From JAJPHW01 sp963799065 (GTDB lineage: Bacteria; Acidobacteriota; Terriglobia; Terriglobales; Acidobacteriaceae): a stretch of 64,000 nucleotides of DNA. Positions 50,391-59,489 of this stretch are shown piece after piece. Both the position numbers and the translations under genes were made by a program. Every line of letters begins with the position of its first letter. The stretch's first letter is position 1. Below the pieces are notes generated by a model, which saw only the letters and a list, made by a program, of their open reading frames with translations, was not told the DNA's origin and searched no databases. The stretch is taken from positions 930,001 through 994,000 of the forward strand of contig CAWCVJ010000001.1 of NCBI GenBank assembly GCA_963799065.1. Reading direction: 5' to 3'.

Positions 50391-50930
50391 TCAGCAATCG
50401 AAAAACACGGTTTCCGCTTCCCCTTGCAGGATCACATTCCACAATAAATGCCCCGACTCGGCGGGCCTGGCAATTAGAGTATTTTGTCGAGACGCGTCTA
50501 CCAAAGTTAATACCGGATCGGTTGCATTCGCAGATTCATCAGGAAAATACATGCGGGTCACCAGGCGCTTGAGCAATCCGCGCATAAGGATCGAAACCGC
50601 CAGATGCGGTGCCTGCATTCGTGAACCGGTGAACGACACTGCGCCCGGCTTTACAGTGCGAAAATGAAATCGACCCTCAGTGTCGGTTGCCGAACGCCCG
50701 AAACCACGAAACTCACTCGGGCCTGCCTCAGACAAGTACCGGCCCTGGGCATCAGCTTGCCAAATCTCGATCATCGCGTCAGGTACGGGCTTGCCGTCGC
50801 CATCCAGAATGCGGCCCTCGATAGTAAGCGCCGACTTGTCCGACGGAACCAAATCCGTCCGATTTAATTTCGTGCAGCCAATGTGGAAGAACGGCCCCAC
50901 CGTCTGCCATGGAGTCGCAATAAGACTCAC
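50391..50930 (-). CDS. pcaG: Protocatechuate 3,4-dioxygenase, alpha subunit
   Basis: 179 residues from GTG 50930, overlapping the pcaH stop by 4 bases (GTGA). Begins VSLIATPWQTVGPFFHIGC, has PVPDAMIEIWQADAQGRY and the closing FDC. Alpha subunit of the intradiol dioxygenase; iron ligands lie in the beta subunit. A longer frame (50969) would overlap pcaH more and is less likely. Confidence 0.93.
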   Translation of the reverse strand: MSLIATPWQTVGPFFHIGCTKLNRTDLVPSDKSALTIEGRILDGDGKPVPDAMIEIWQADAQGRYLSEAGPSEFRGFGRSATDTEGRFHFRTVKPGAVSFTGSRMQAPHLAVSILMRGLLKRLVTRMYFPDESANATDPVLTLVDASRQNTLIARPAESGHLLWNVILQGEAETVFFDC

Positions 50931-51646
50931 CGAACGGGAGCCTCCATGGGCGTTTCTTCTTTCCCGCATAGCACCACGTCAAAGCGGTAGCCCAAAGCAA
51001 TTTCCGGAATCGTCGTTTCCCAATCGAAGACAGAAACGAGCCTCGCCCTTGCATCAGCATCCGGTACGGAATTGAAGATGGGATCGAACTCTAGCAATGC
51101 GTCTCCAGGGAAATACATTTGCGTCACCAACCGTGTCGCAAACGCCGGCCCGAACAACGAGAAATGAATATGCGCCGGACGCCAGGCATTGAAATGATTG
51201 CGCCACGGATACGCTCCCGGCTTGATTGTGACAAAACGATAGCGCCCTTCGTCGTCGGTGAAGGCGTGGCCGCATCCGGTGAAGTTTGGGTCGAGCGGTG
51301 CATCGTGCTGGTCGTTTTCATGCAGGTATCGTCCGGCGGCATTGGCTTGCCACGCTTCGATTACAGTGCGCCGAACCGGCTTTCCATCTTCGTCCAGGAC
51401 TCGTCCGCTCACGATGATTCGCTCACCCATCGGCTCACCATGTCCCTGCTTGGTGAGATCGCAGCCGCTTCCCGCAACATCGGCCAGCGTGAACTTTGGA
51501 CCCATGAGCTCAGTAACGGTCTGGGGTAGCGCAATCAGCGCTTGCGCCGGCGACCTCCTCATCGAGGAAGCGTATGCCGGATGGAGATAGGCTGGCTGCG
51601 TTCCTTCTTTCGGTTTCCGATATGGGGTTAGCGGGTTCACACTCAA
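50927..51646 (-). CDS. pcaH: Protocatechuate 3,4-dioxygenase, beta subunit
   Basis: 239 residues. The intradiol dioxygenase motif PVRRTVIEAWQANAAGRYLHENDQHDA and WRPAHIHFSLFGPAFATRLVTQMYFPGD contain Tyr and His residues expected to bind iron. It opens the protocatechuate ring to 3-carboxy-cis,cis-muconate. First gene of the operon pcaH-pcaG-pcaB-pcaD-pcaC-thioesterase-pobA; divergent from msrA with only 89 bases between. Confidence 0.95.
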   Translation of the reverse strand: MSVNPLTPYRKPKEGTQPAYLHPAYASSMRRSPAQALIALPQTVTELMGPKFTLADVAGSGCDLTKQGHGEPMGERIIVSGRVLDEDGKPVRRTVIEAWQANAAGRYLHENDQHDAPLDPNFTGCGHAFTDDEGRYRFVTIKPGAYPWRNHFNAWRPAHIHFSLFGPAFATRLVTQMYFPGDALLEFDPIFNSVPDADARARLVSVFDWETTIPEIALGYRFDVVLCGKEETPMEAPVR

Positions 51647-51735
51647 TGACTTATGGGGCGGCCTGCGTCCCGCAAATGAGTGTAACTTAATCGGTCGCTA
51701 GGACTCTAATCAGTTGAATCCGAGTTGGAGGTTTT

Positions 51736-52428
51736 ATGCGTACTCAAAGTATGAATCGTCATCGCACTCTGCTCACTAGCCTGGCCTTAGTTGCCGTTGC
51801 GCTGGTCGTCTTCGGATTGACTCGTTCGACCGCAACCGCCGCAAGTCACACTTCGATCCCCGACCCCGCTGTTGACGCCAAGGCTTCCGGGCAACAAACC
51901 GTCGTTTTTGCCGGAGGCTGCTTCTGGGGAATACAAGCCGTGTTTCAGCACGTGAAGGGCGTAGTCAGCGCCACCTCGGGCTATTCCGGCGGCGCGGCCA
52001 ACACCGCGCAATATGAAATCGTCAGCACCGGAGAGACTGGCCACGCCGAAGCGGTCAAAGTCGTATTCGATCCCGCGAAGGTTTCTTTCGGACAGTTGTT
52101 GAAAGTGTTTTTCTCCGTTGCGCACGATCCGACGGAAGTCAATCGCCAGGGGCCGGACGAAGGGACACAATATCGCTCAGTGATTTTCTACTCGACCGAT
52201 GAACAGAAGAGCACCGCGCAAGCTTATATCGCGCAGCTGAACGGCGCAAAGGTGTTCTCGGGGCCCATTGCAACGCAGGTCGTTCCATTGAAGGCGTTTT
52301 ATCCGGCCGAGGCCTATCACCAGAACTATGCGACATTGCATCCGGATAATCCTTATATCGCGATCAACGACGCACCCAAGGTGGCAAACTTGAAGCAGGA
52401 ACTGCCCAGCTTGTATCGCGACAAATAG
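51736..52428 (+). CDS. msrA: Exported peptide-methionine (S)-S-oxide reductase MsrA
   Basis: 230 residues from ATG 51736 (GGAGGT directly upstream). An N-terminal hydrophobic leader (LLTSLALVAVALVVFGLT) suggests export or anchoring. The catalytic motif GGCFWG carries Cys62, and GYSGG, GHAEAV, FFSVAHDPTEVNRQGPDEGTQYRS and YHQNY are typical. It reduces methionine S-sulfoxide. Followed by msrB after 15 bases; both seem to work outside the cytoplasm. Confidence 0.95.
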   Translation: MRTQSMNRHRTLLTSLALVAVALVVFGLTRSTATAASHTSIPDPAVDAKASGQQTVVFAGGCFWGIQAVFQHVKGVVSATSGYSGGAANTAQYEIVSTGETGHAEAVKVVFDPAKVSFGQLLKVFFSVAHDPTEVNRQGPDEGTQYRSVIFYSTDEQKSTAQAYIAQLNGAKVFSGPIATQVVPLKAFYPAEAYHQNYATLHPDNPYIAINDAPKVANLKQELPSLYRDK

Positions 52429-52443
52429 TTTGGAGAGATAAAC

Positions 52444-53010
52444 ATGACCACGAATCGAAGACAATTCTTTACTTGTACGGCGTGTGCAGTAGGAGCGGGG
52501 GCGCTGGCATTTTGGTTTCGCAACCCTCAGGCAGCCGCGGCCGCGCCCAGTCAGGGCGGATGGGTCACGATAGTGCAGTTCAAGGACTCGGGTGAGAAGA
52601 TCGGTCCTGCGCGTGTGGCGAAAGTCGTGAAGAGCGACGCCGAGTGGCGCAAGCAGCTTTCACCCGACGAGTTTGAGGTCACGCGTCAGAAGGGAACGGA
52701 ACGCGCCTTCACGGGCCGCTATGCCGAGACCCACGACAACGGCCTCTACCGTTGCATCTGTTGCGACAACGCGCTGTTCAGTTCGGCGACGAAGTTCGAC
52801 TCCGGCACCGGCTGGCCAAGTTTTTGGCAGCCCATCGCGAAAGAAAACGTTCACGAACTGAACGACCCGAGCTTCGGGATGTCGAGGACCGAAGTAACCT
52901 GCGCCGAGTGCGACGCCCATTTAGGCCATGTTTTCGATGACGGCCCCGAGCCAACTCATCTGCGCTACTGCATGAACTCAGTCGCATTAAAGTTCATCAA
53001 GCAAAGCTAG
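52444..53010 (+). CDS. msrB: Exported peptide-methionine (R)-S-oxide reductase MsrB
   Basis: 188 residues. The N-terminus NRRQFFTCTACAVGAGALAFWF has a twin-arginine pattern with hydrophobic core, indicating Tat export. Zinc-binding CxxC pairs are CICC and CAEC, the catalytic cysteine is in RYCMNS, and GTGWPSFW is intact. It reduces methionine R-sulfoxide, complementing MsrA. One operon with msrA. Confidence 0.95.
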   Translation: MTTNRRQFFTCTACAVGAGALAFWFRNPQAAAAAPSQGGWVTIVQFKDSGEKIGPARVAKVVKSDAEWRKQLSPDEFEVTRQKGTERAFTGRYAETHDNGLYRCICCDNALFSSATKFDSGTGWPSFWQPIAKENVHELNDPSFGMSRTEVTCAECDAHLGHVFDDGPEPTHLRYCMNSVALKFIKQS

Positions 53011-53020
53011 CGATTCCTCT

Positions 53021-53122
53021 GTGAACCTCCGTCAGAACCTCTATGTTCTCTGTGGTGAAGATTTGTTCTTACGATTCTAAAACCTAGAACACAGAGAACG
53101 CGGAGGTTTCACGGAGGTTCAC
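53021..53122. repeat. Large imperfect inverted repeat, 33-base arms
   Basis: Left arm 53021-53054 (GTGAACCTCCGT ... TTCTCTGTG) and right arm 53090-53122 (CACAGAGAACGC ... GGAGGTTCAC) are complementary over nearly their whole length, with a few mismatches and one bulge, around a loop of about 35 bases. It starts 10 bases after the msrB stop. It could act as a terminator or be a REP/MITE-like chromosomal repeat. A single copy was noticed in the window. Confidence 0.7.
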
Positions 53123-53228
53123 AGCCGCCTCGAACCAGTTACTTCCGAACTCTTTCCGCACTTCTGACCTACCGCTATACTAATTCCTAAGGGCAATCGC
53201 AATTGCCGATCCGGGGAATTCATTCCAC

Positions 53229-54974
53229 TTGAACATATACGCTCGATCCAATTCGACCCGAAGTATTGCCTATTTTTCGATGGAAATCGCCCTAGAGTCG
53301 GACGTCCCGACTTACAGTGGGGGCCTCGGCATTCTGGCTGGCGACACGCTGCGCTCCGCCGCCGATCTGGCCGTGCCGCTGGTCGCAGTCACGCTCGTCT
53401 ATCGCAAAGGATATTTCCGCCAACACCTCGACTCCGTGGGCAATCAGACGGAAGCGCCCCAGCCCTGGTCGCCGGAGCGAACCTTGCTCGAAGCGTCCGA
53501 GCGCGTCAAGGTCGAAATCGAGGGCCGCGCAGTATGGATTCGCGCCTGGAAATATGAAATCCAAGGAGTGACCGGCGCGACCATCCCGGTCTATCTGCTG
53601 GACACCGATCTGCCCGAAAACTCATCATGGGATCGTTCGTTGACCGATTCGCTTTACGGCGGCGACCAGCGCTATCGCCTTTGCCAGGAAGTGGTGCTCG
53701 GCTTCGGCGGTCTGAAATTATTGCAGAAGGTTGGCTTTACCGGCCTGCGCTCCCATCACATGAACGAAGGCCATTCGGCGCTGCTCTCGCTCGGACTGCT
53801 GGAGCGCCGCCTCGATCAGAGCTTCGCCGGCCGGTTGAAGCAAGTCGACATCGACGGAGTGCGCAATCTCTGCATCTTCACCACTCACACGCCGGTCCCG
53901 GCTGGGCACGATAAATTTCCTCGCGCTCTGGCGGAATCGATTCTTCCGCAGGATCATATTGCCTTGCTCGACGAGGCCGACGCCTGGCACGACGACTTCC
54001 TCAACATGACGTATCTCGCGCTGCGCTTCTCCGGCTTCGTAAATGGCGTCGCGATGCGGCATGGCGAAGTTTCGCGCGGCATGTTTCCGGACTACCACAT
54101 CAGTTCGATTACCAACGGAGTTCACGCCACGACCTGGACTTCGCCCGCTTTCGCCGCGCTCTTCGATCGTTATCTTCCCGGCTGGCGCACCGACAACAAC
54201 TACATTCGTTATGCGATCAGCATTCCACTAGCGGACGTTCGGCAAGCGCACACGGATGCCAAGAATGCGCTCTTTCGCCAGATCAAAGATCGGACCGGTA
54301 TCCAGCTCGACCCTAACATCCTCACTCTAGGTTTCGCTCGCCGTGCCAGCACCTACAAGCGCGCCGACTTTCTTTTCCACGACCTCGATCGCTTGCGAGG
54401 AATTGCCGCTAAAGTCGGACGCCTCCAGATCGTGTATGGCGGCAAGGCGCACCCCGCGGACGAAGGCGGCAAGAAGCTTATCCGGGAAGTATTTGGCGGC
54501 GCAACCGCGCTTCTGGATACGATTCAGACGGTCTATGTGGAGAACTACGACATGCGCTGGGGTGGTCTGATCACCAGCGGCGTCGATATCTGGCTCAACA
54601 CTCCGCTGCGTCCGCAAGAGGCGTCCGGTACCAGCGGCATGAAGGCCGCGCTCAATGGCGTGCCCAGCTTCAGTGTGGTCGATGGATGGTGGGCCGAGGG
54701 CCTGATCGAAGGCGTCACGGGATGGGCCGTCGGCAACAGCGAGTTGGCGGAAGATCCTGCCGAAGAAGTCGCAACACTTTATGACAAGCTTGAGAGAATC
54801 ATCGTTCCGATGTTCTATCAAACCCCGGATCGCTTCGTCGAAATCATGCGTTCGGCGATCGCACTCAACGGATCATTCTTCAACACGCAGCGCATGGTCG
54901 AGCAGTACGTGACCAATGCGTATGAACGGATTGAGACAACGCCGGCGGCAGTGCTGGCTCCTGCCGAGGTTTAG
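53229..54974 (+). CDS. glgP: Alpha-glucan phosphorylase
   Basis: 581 residues as read from TTG 53229. Starts IAYFSMEIALESDVPTYSGGLGILAGD, typical of the short (about 600-700 residue) alpha-glucan phosphorylase clade; the usual DUF3417 N-terminal extension is absent. PLP lysine Lys472 lies in GTSGMKAALNG, and HTPVPAGHDKFP and NEGHSALL are present. It releases glucose-1-phosphate from glycogen or starch. Transcribed alone; the convergent ndh stop overlaps its end by 4 bases. Confidence 0.92.
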   Translation: MNIYARSNSTRSIAYFSMEIALESDVPTYSGGLGILAGDTLRSAADLAVPLVAVTLVYRKGYFRQHLDSVGNQTEAPQPWSPERTLLEASERVKVEIEGRAVWIRAWKYEIQGVTGATIPVYLLDTDLPENSSWDRSLTDSLYGGDQRYRLCQEVVLGFGGLKLLQKVGFTGLRSHHMNEGHSALLSLGLLERRLDQSFAGRLKQVDIDGVRNLCIFTTHTPVPAGHDKFPRALAESILPQDHIALLDEADAWHDDFLNMTYLALRFSGFVNGVAMRHGEVSRGMFPDYHISSITNGVHATTWTSPAFAALFDRYLPGWRTDNNYIRYAISIPLADVRQAHTDAKNALFRQIKDRTGIQLDPNILTLGFARRASTYKRADFLFHDLDRLRGIAAKVGRLQIVYGGKAHPADEGGKKLIREVFGGATALLDTIQTVYVENYDMRWGGLITSGVDIWLNTPLRPQEASGTSGMKAALNGVPSFSVVDGWWAEGLIEGVTGWAVGNSELAEDPAEEVATLYDKLERIIVPMFYQTPDRFVEIMRSAIALNGSFFNTQRMVEQYVTNAYERIETTPAAVLAPAEV

Positions 54975-56305
54975 TTTTTCTTCGTCGTCGCACGAGGAAG
55001 AACGCTTGTGTCTGGGCGTTTTTCCGGAACCATCCATCCCGGCAAATTCAGGTTTCCGGTAATTAACCGCGCCCCACGTTCGTAGGTCAAATAGGAAAAA
55101 AACCATTGCGTCATGACTAGCACGCGGTTGCGGAATCCAATCAAGAAGAAGATGTGGACGAACAGCCATGTGATCCAGGCGATGAAGCCCGATATGTGCA
55201 CCTTCCCAAATTCGGCCACGGCGGCGGCGCGGCCGATGGTCGCCAAACTGCCTTTGTCGATATAGTGAAAGTCTTTTCGCTTCTCGCCATACAGGTCTCG
55301 TCCGATATTCTTAGCCGCTGCTGCGCCTTCCTGCAATGCCACGGGAGCGACGCCCGGCAGCATGTTTCCCTTGGCGTCTTTCAATGCGGCAAGATCTCCG
55401 ATGACGAACACTTCGGGATGGCCCGGAATGCTCAAGTCAGGATTGATGAACACGCGTCCGGCGCGATCAACCGGGACGCCTAGCTTCTTGCCCAGCGATG
55501 AGGCTGCCACGCCAGCTGCCCAAATCGTAACCGCCGCGGGAATGCGGGTGTCACCTGCGTAAACCGCACCAGCCTCGACATTCGTGACCATGGTGGAAGT
55601 TCGGACTTCGACGCCCAGTTTGTGCAACTGATTCTCGGCACTGCGCGACATATCCTCGGCGTAGGCTGGGAGCACTCGTGGTCCTCCCTCGATCAAAATG
55701 ACCCGGGCCGTTTCCGGGCGGATGTTATGGAACTCGCGCTTGAACGCGTGCCGCGAAATCTCTGCGATGGTGCCGGCGAGCTCGACGCCTGTCGGGCCGC
55801 CTCCGACGATCACCAGGTTTAAGGGCAGGGAAGTCTTACCGCTCGCGGCCTCGCGCTCCGCGAGTTCAAATGCCAGCAGGACTCGTCGGCGAATTTCGGT
55901 AGCGTCCTCAACCGTCTTGAGACCGGGCGCCCACGGTTCCCACTCGTCGTGGCCGAAGTAAGCGTGACTCGCTCCCGCCGCGACGACGAGATAGTCATAG
56001 GGCAGTTCGCCTTCATGTTCCAGCTTAACGATTCGCCTTTCCAGATCGAAATCGATTACTTCGCCCATGAGAACTTCCACGTTCGCTTTATCGCGCAGAA
56101 TCCAGCGAATGGGGGCGGCGATCTCGCCAGGCGATAGTCCGGCGGTCGCCACTTGATAGAGCAAGGGCTGAAAGGTGTGATGGTTGCTCTTATCCACGAT
56201 CGTGATATGCAACGGATAATGCGCCAGCTTGGCCGCCGCTTGCAAACCGCCAAAGCCGGCACCGATCACCACGACCCGTTTCATCACAGGCAAGGTTTCT
56301 GTCAT
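54971..56305 (-). CDS. ndh: Type II NADH:quinone oxidoreductase (NDH-2)
   Basis: 444 residues. Two Rossmann motifs, VVIGAGFGGLQAAAKL (FAD) and VIVGGGPTGVELAG (NADH), with the TFQPLLYQVATAGL segment and FVIGDLAAL near the FAD. A C-terminal amphipathic/hydrophobic part (ISGFIAWITWLFVHIFFLIGFRNRVLVM) would sit on the membrane. It passes electrons from NADH to quinone without pumping protons. No partner genes. Confidence 0.95.
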   Translation of the reverse strand: MTETLPVMKRVVVIGAGFGGLQAAAKLAHYPLHITIVDKSNHHTFQPLLYQVATAGLSPGEIAAPIRWILRDKANVEVLMGEVIDFDLERRIVKLEHEGELPYDYLVVAAGASHAYFGHDEWEPWAPGLKTVEDATEIRRRVLLAFELAEREAASGKTSLPLNLVIVGGGPTGVELAGTIAEISRHAFKREFHNIRPETARVILIEGGPRVLPAYAEDMSRSAENQLHKLGVEVRTSTMVTNVEAGAVYAGDTRIPAAVTIWAAGVAASSLGKKLGVPVDRAGRVFINPDLSIPGHPEVFVIGDLAALKDAKGNMLPGVAPVALQEGAAAAKNIGRDLYGEKRKDFHYIDKGSLATIGRAAAVAEFGKVHISGFIAWITWLFVHIFFLIGFRNRVLVMTQWFFSYLTYERGARLITGNLNLPGWMVPEKRPDTSVLPRATTKKN

Positions 56306-56373
56306 ATGCGTCTCCTAGGAAGCGGAAAACTAGCTCTCGCCGCTCCTTCCTTCGGATAACATTATCGCTTCAC

Positions 56374-57966
56374 TTGTCTTTTGATTCCTCCAACTCGTCA
56401 GTCGATGCGGTCTCGTCGAAAACGACGCCTGTCCTCCGTTGGATCGTCCCGTCCGTTACAGGACTCTTTTTTGTCGGTATCCTCTTCGCGCTCACGCAAG
56501 GTCCTCTGCCCGCACGTTTGCTCGGTGACGCGGGCGTCGGATGGCACATCCGCACCGGCGAATTGATTTTAAACAGCCACGCGGTTCCGACGACAGATCC
56601 TTTCTCGTCGACGATGAGCGGCCAACCCTGGTTCGCCTGGGAATGGCTGTATGACATTGCGATCGCTGGGATTCATCATTTCGGGGGATTGAATGGCGTC
56701 GTTTTCTTTTCCGCGGCCTTGATCGCCTTAACGTTCGCGCTGGCCCTGCGTATGACGTTGCGCCATGGCGCAACCGTGTTAGTGACTGTTCCGCTGCTTT
56801 TGTTGGTTATCGCCGCCGCCAGTATTCACATGCTGGCGCGACCGCATTTGGTTAGCTGGCTATTCGCGGCGATTGCCTTCGGCATCTTGGATGAGCGGGA
56901 TGTCAGTTCTAGGCGCGACCTGTGGTGGCTGCCTGCGCTGATGTTGTTCTGGGCGAACATCCACGGTGGTTTTCTACTGGGATTCGTCTTGCTCGCGTGC
57001 TTCTTAATCGACGCTTTACTCAGTTGGATTTCGGACCGATGCTCAATCGAAGCGCTTGCGAAGGTTTGGCGCCTCGTTGCCGTTACCACAATCAGCGCCC
57101 TCACGACTCTCATCAACCCTTACGGATATCGGCTCTACACGCATATCTACGGCTACCTCACCGACCGCTTTCTGATGGATCACATCAACGAATTTCAGTC
57201 GCCGAACTTTCATCAATGGTCGCCGCGATGCTTCGCGCTTCTACTGGTAATAACGTTTGTAGGGCTGGCGATGCGGCGCGGCAAAGTTCGTCCGGCTCAC
57301 GTTTTGCTGGTTCTGTTTTGCGCGTATAGCGGACTGTATTCTTCGCGCAATCTGCCCATCGCGTCTCTGCTGCTCGTACTGATGATGGCCCCGGTTTATT
57401 CGCAATCGATTCGCGACGCCTCCCAAAATGCGGCGTCGCAGCCTCACCTCAGAGGTTCGCTGAGTGTTTTGGGAGGGCTCTCCCGGCGCCTGACGACTAT
57501 CGAGTCAGACCTACAATGGCCGCTCTGGCCCATACTGGCGATCCTCGGTGGCGCATGGATATGCACTCACAGCGGTCGGATCGGCGGAAAGACATACATG
57601 GAAGCCCACTTCGATGCTGCGCGCTTTCCTGTACAGGCTGCGTCATTCATCCAAAACAATGCAATTCACGACCCAATCTTCTGCCCCGATTCATGGGGAG
57701 GTTACTTGATCTACCGGCTCTATCCTAAAAATAAAGTGTTTGTGGACGACCGGCACGATCTATACGGATCAAGTTTCTTTCGAAAGTACTTGCAGACTAT
57801 CAACGTCGCTCCCGGATGGGAGAACCTGTTGAATGACGAACACGTGCAGTGGGTCGTGGCTCCATACCAGTCGCCATTAGCCAACATCCTGGAAATAACC
57901 ACAGGATGGCACATCCGCTACGAAGACTCAGCCACGGTGATCTATGAGCGCGAGAGGAAAGATTGA
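56374..57966 (+). CDS. Polytopic membrane protein, GT-C glycosyltransferase-like
   Basis: 530 residues from an uncertain TTG 56374. Ten or so membrane helices, an early acidic loop (GDAGVGWHIRTGELILNSH, with D-x-G-W-H) and a soluble C-terminal part with FVDDRHDLYGSSFFRKYL. The overall shape is like membrane mannosyl- or arabinosyl-transferases of GT-C fold, which carry a catalytic Asp in the first outer loop. No nucleotide-sugar motif; the substrate is unknown. Divergent from ndh. Confidence 0.75.
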   Translation: MSFDSSNSSVDAVSSKTTPVLRWIVPSVTGLFFVGILFALTQGPLPARLLGDAGVGWHIRTGELILNSHAVPTTDPFSSTMSGQPWFAWEWLYDIAIAGIHHFGGLNGVVFFSAALIALTFALALRMTLRHGATVLVTVPLLLLVIAAASIHMLARPHLVSWLFAAIAFGILDERDVSSRRDLWWLPALMLFWANIHGGFLLGFVLLACFLIDALLSWISDRCSIEALAKVWRLVAVTTISALTTLINPYGYRLYTHIYGYLTDRFLMDHINEFQSPNFHQWSPRCFALLLVITFVGLAMRRGKVRPAHVLLVLFCAYSGLYSSRNLPIASLLLVLMMAPVYSQSIRDASQNAASQPHLRGSLSVLGGLSRRLTTIESDLQWPLWPILAILGGAWICTHSGRIGGKTYMEAHFDAARFPVQAASFIQNNAIHDPIFCPDSWGGYLIYRLYPKNKVFVDDRHDLYGSSFFRKYLQTINVAPGWENLLNDEHVQWVVAPYQSPLANILEITTGWHIRYEDSATVIYERERKD

Positions 57967-58030
57967 CCCCCTCGAAGCGCGAGCGACCAGGCAACTCAGC
58001 CGCGGAGGAGCGAAAGACGTAACCGCGTCG

Positions 58031-58804
58031 CTACTCCCCCGCACCCAACATGATAGGTGCCGACGTCGGCGCGGCCGATCCCGCTTCGGGCTCGACCGTG
58101 ATGGCGAATGCCTTGGCTTCAACATTGCTTGGGATCGGCGGATTCACAATCGTGCCGCTGCCGTTTGCGTCAGGCTTAAACACGCCGGCAGGAATCGGAT
58201 TTCCTTGTGTGGGAATAATCCAAAGCTCGTAAGCTTTGCCGGCAGGCAATGTTCCAAAATTGCTGGCGATAAAAATGAGGCTGGCGCGATCGCGCACATA
58301 AATCGCTTTGCCCTGCGGTTGGGGTGGAGTCTTTGCCGCAACCAGGGTCACGCGTACAGCGTCCGGCGCGGTTAGAGTGGCCGCGATTTCTTTGGCGCGC
58401 TGCAATTCAATTTGTGTCTGCGCAGATTGGCCCTGCACCCTGACCAACTCATTCCTGAGGTCGGTCATCTTGCCCAAGATCACAATGATGAGGATGGCCG
58501 CCGCCGCCGAGGTCAGCATCGGAAGCATCCGCCACCACCCGCGCCTCAAAGAACTTCCCCGCTCAGCTTGCCGGCGAGGCTCGCGCGCCACGGCCTCCAG
58601 CAGGCGAGTCCGCGAACGTGCAGGCGGCTTCGGCCCCGCTGCGGATAGCGCCATGAGTGCCATGTCTCCGCGCAGATCTTCGAGCTCCCGGCGGCACGCC
58701 GCGCACTCTTGCAGGTGCGCTTCGAGCACCGCTTTCTCGCTGCCATGGAGTGCGCCCAGCGCGTGGAGCGCCAGGTCCTCACCGAATTGTTCGTGTGCCG
58801 CCAT
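58031..58804 (-). CDS. Anti-sigma factor, RskA-like with zinc finger
   Basis: 257 residues. A putative zinc-binding anti-sigma domain with H-L-Q-E-C-A-A-C (about residues 29-36, HxxxCxxC), one membrane span (TSAAAAILIIVILGK) and an RskA-type extracytoplasmic domain (PAGKAYELWIIPTQGNPIPAG). It would hold the sigma factor encoded upstream inactive until a signal cleaves it. 13 bases after the sigma gene. Confidence 0.9.
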   Translation of the reverse strand: MAAHEQFGEDLALHALGALHGSEKAVLEAHLQECAACRRELEDLRGDMALMALSAAGPKPPARSRTRLLEAVAREPRRQAERGSSLRRGWWRMLPMLTSAAAAILIIVILGKMTDLRNELVRVQGQSAQTQIELQRAKEIAATLTAPDAVRVTLVAAKTPPQPQGKAIYVRDRASLIFIASNFGTLPAGKAYELWIIPTQGNPIPAGVFKPDANGSGTIVNPPIPSNVEAKAFAITVEPEAGSAAPTSAPIMLGAGE

Positions 58805-58817
58805 GAGTAAACTTATT

Positions 58818-59372
58818 TCAGGTTGCCGGACTAAACGCCTTGCGCAAGCTCAAAAGACCTGCGCGAATTCTTGTCTTAATTGTGCCTAGCGGCTCGCCAG
58901 TCTTGGCCGCAATTTCTGTATGACTCAAGCCCTCAAAGTAAGCCATCTCCAAAGCATCGCGCTGCGCGGGCGGCATCGTTCCGAGCGCCCCGCGAACCTT
59001 TTCCATAGCCATCGAACGAGCCGCATCGCCAGCCATGTCGGGCTCGACAGAAATGACCACATCCTCAATATCGGTTAGCGCCGGACGTTTGCGGATTTGA
59101 TCGATCGCCCGATTGCGAGCGATCACAGCCAGCCACGGGGCCAGATTTCCGCGACTGGAATCGAAGGCTGCGGGATTACGCCATAGCTGCATAAATACCT
59201 CCTGCAACACGTCCTCGGCCGCACCCGTATCGCCGAGCACACGCAGCGCGACGGAATACACGATGGACGAATACCGGTCGTAGAGCGCAGCCATGGCGCT
59301 CTCGTCCCCAGCGCGTATAGCGGAAACGAGGGCAGCGTCGTTTCCCGCAAACTTGGCTTCGCCGCTCGACAA
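58818..59372 (-). CDS. ECF sigma factor, SigK-like
   Basis: 184 residues from TTG 59372. Sigma-70 region 2 (MAALYDRYSSIVYSVALRVLG, EDVLQEVFMQLWRN) and region 4 (PAQRDALEMAYFEGLSHTEIAAKTGEPLGTIKTRIRAGL) are clear; no regions 1 or 3, as in ECF factors. First gene of the pair with the anti-sigma gene at 58031; this is the SigK/RskA-like arrangement. Targets unknown. Confidence 0.93.
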   Translation of the reverse strand: MSSGEAKFAGNDAALVSAIRAGDESAMAALYDRYSSIVYSVALRVLGDTGAAEDVLQEVFMQLWRNPAAFDSSRGNLAPWLAVIARNRAIDQIRKRPALTDIEDVVISVEPDMAGDAARSMAMEKVRGALGTMPPAQRDALEMAYFEGLSHTEIAAKTGEPLGTIKTRIRAGLLSLRKAFSPAT

Positions 59373-59489
59373 TCCTCGTCTCTTTCTAAATGGAGTACGG
59401 TAGCTGGCCTGTACCGGATTGCCAGCCTCGCCTTCCGGCGATTACCGCGTAGCTAGAATACCTGAGTGGGATAGTACCCGAAACCGGAG

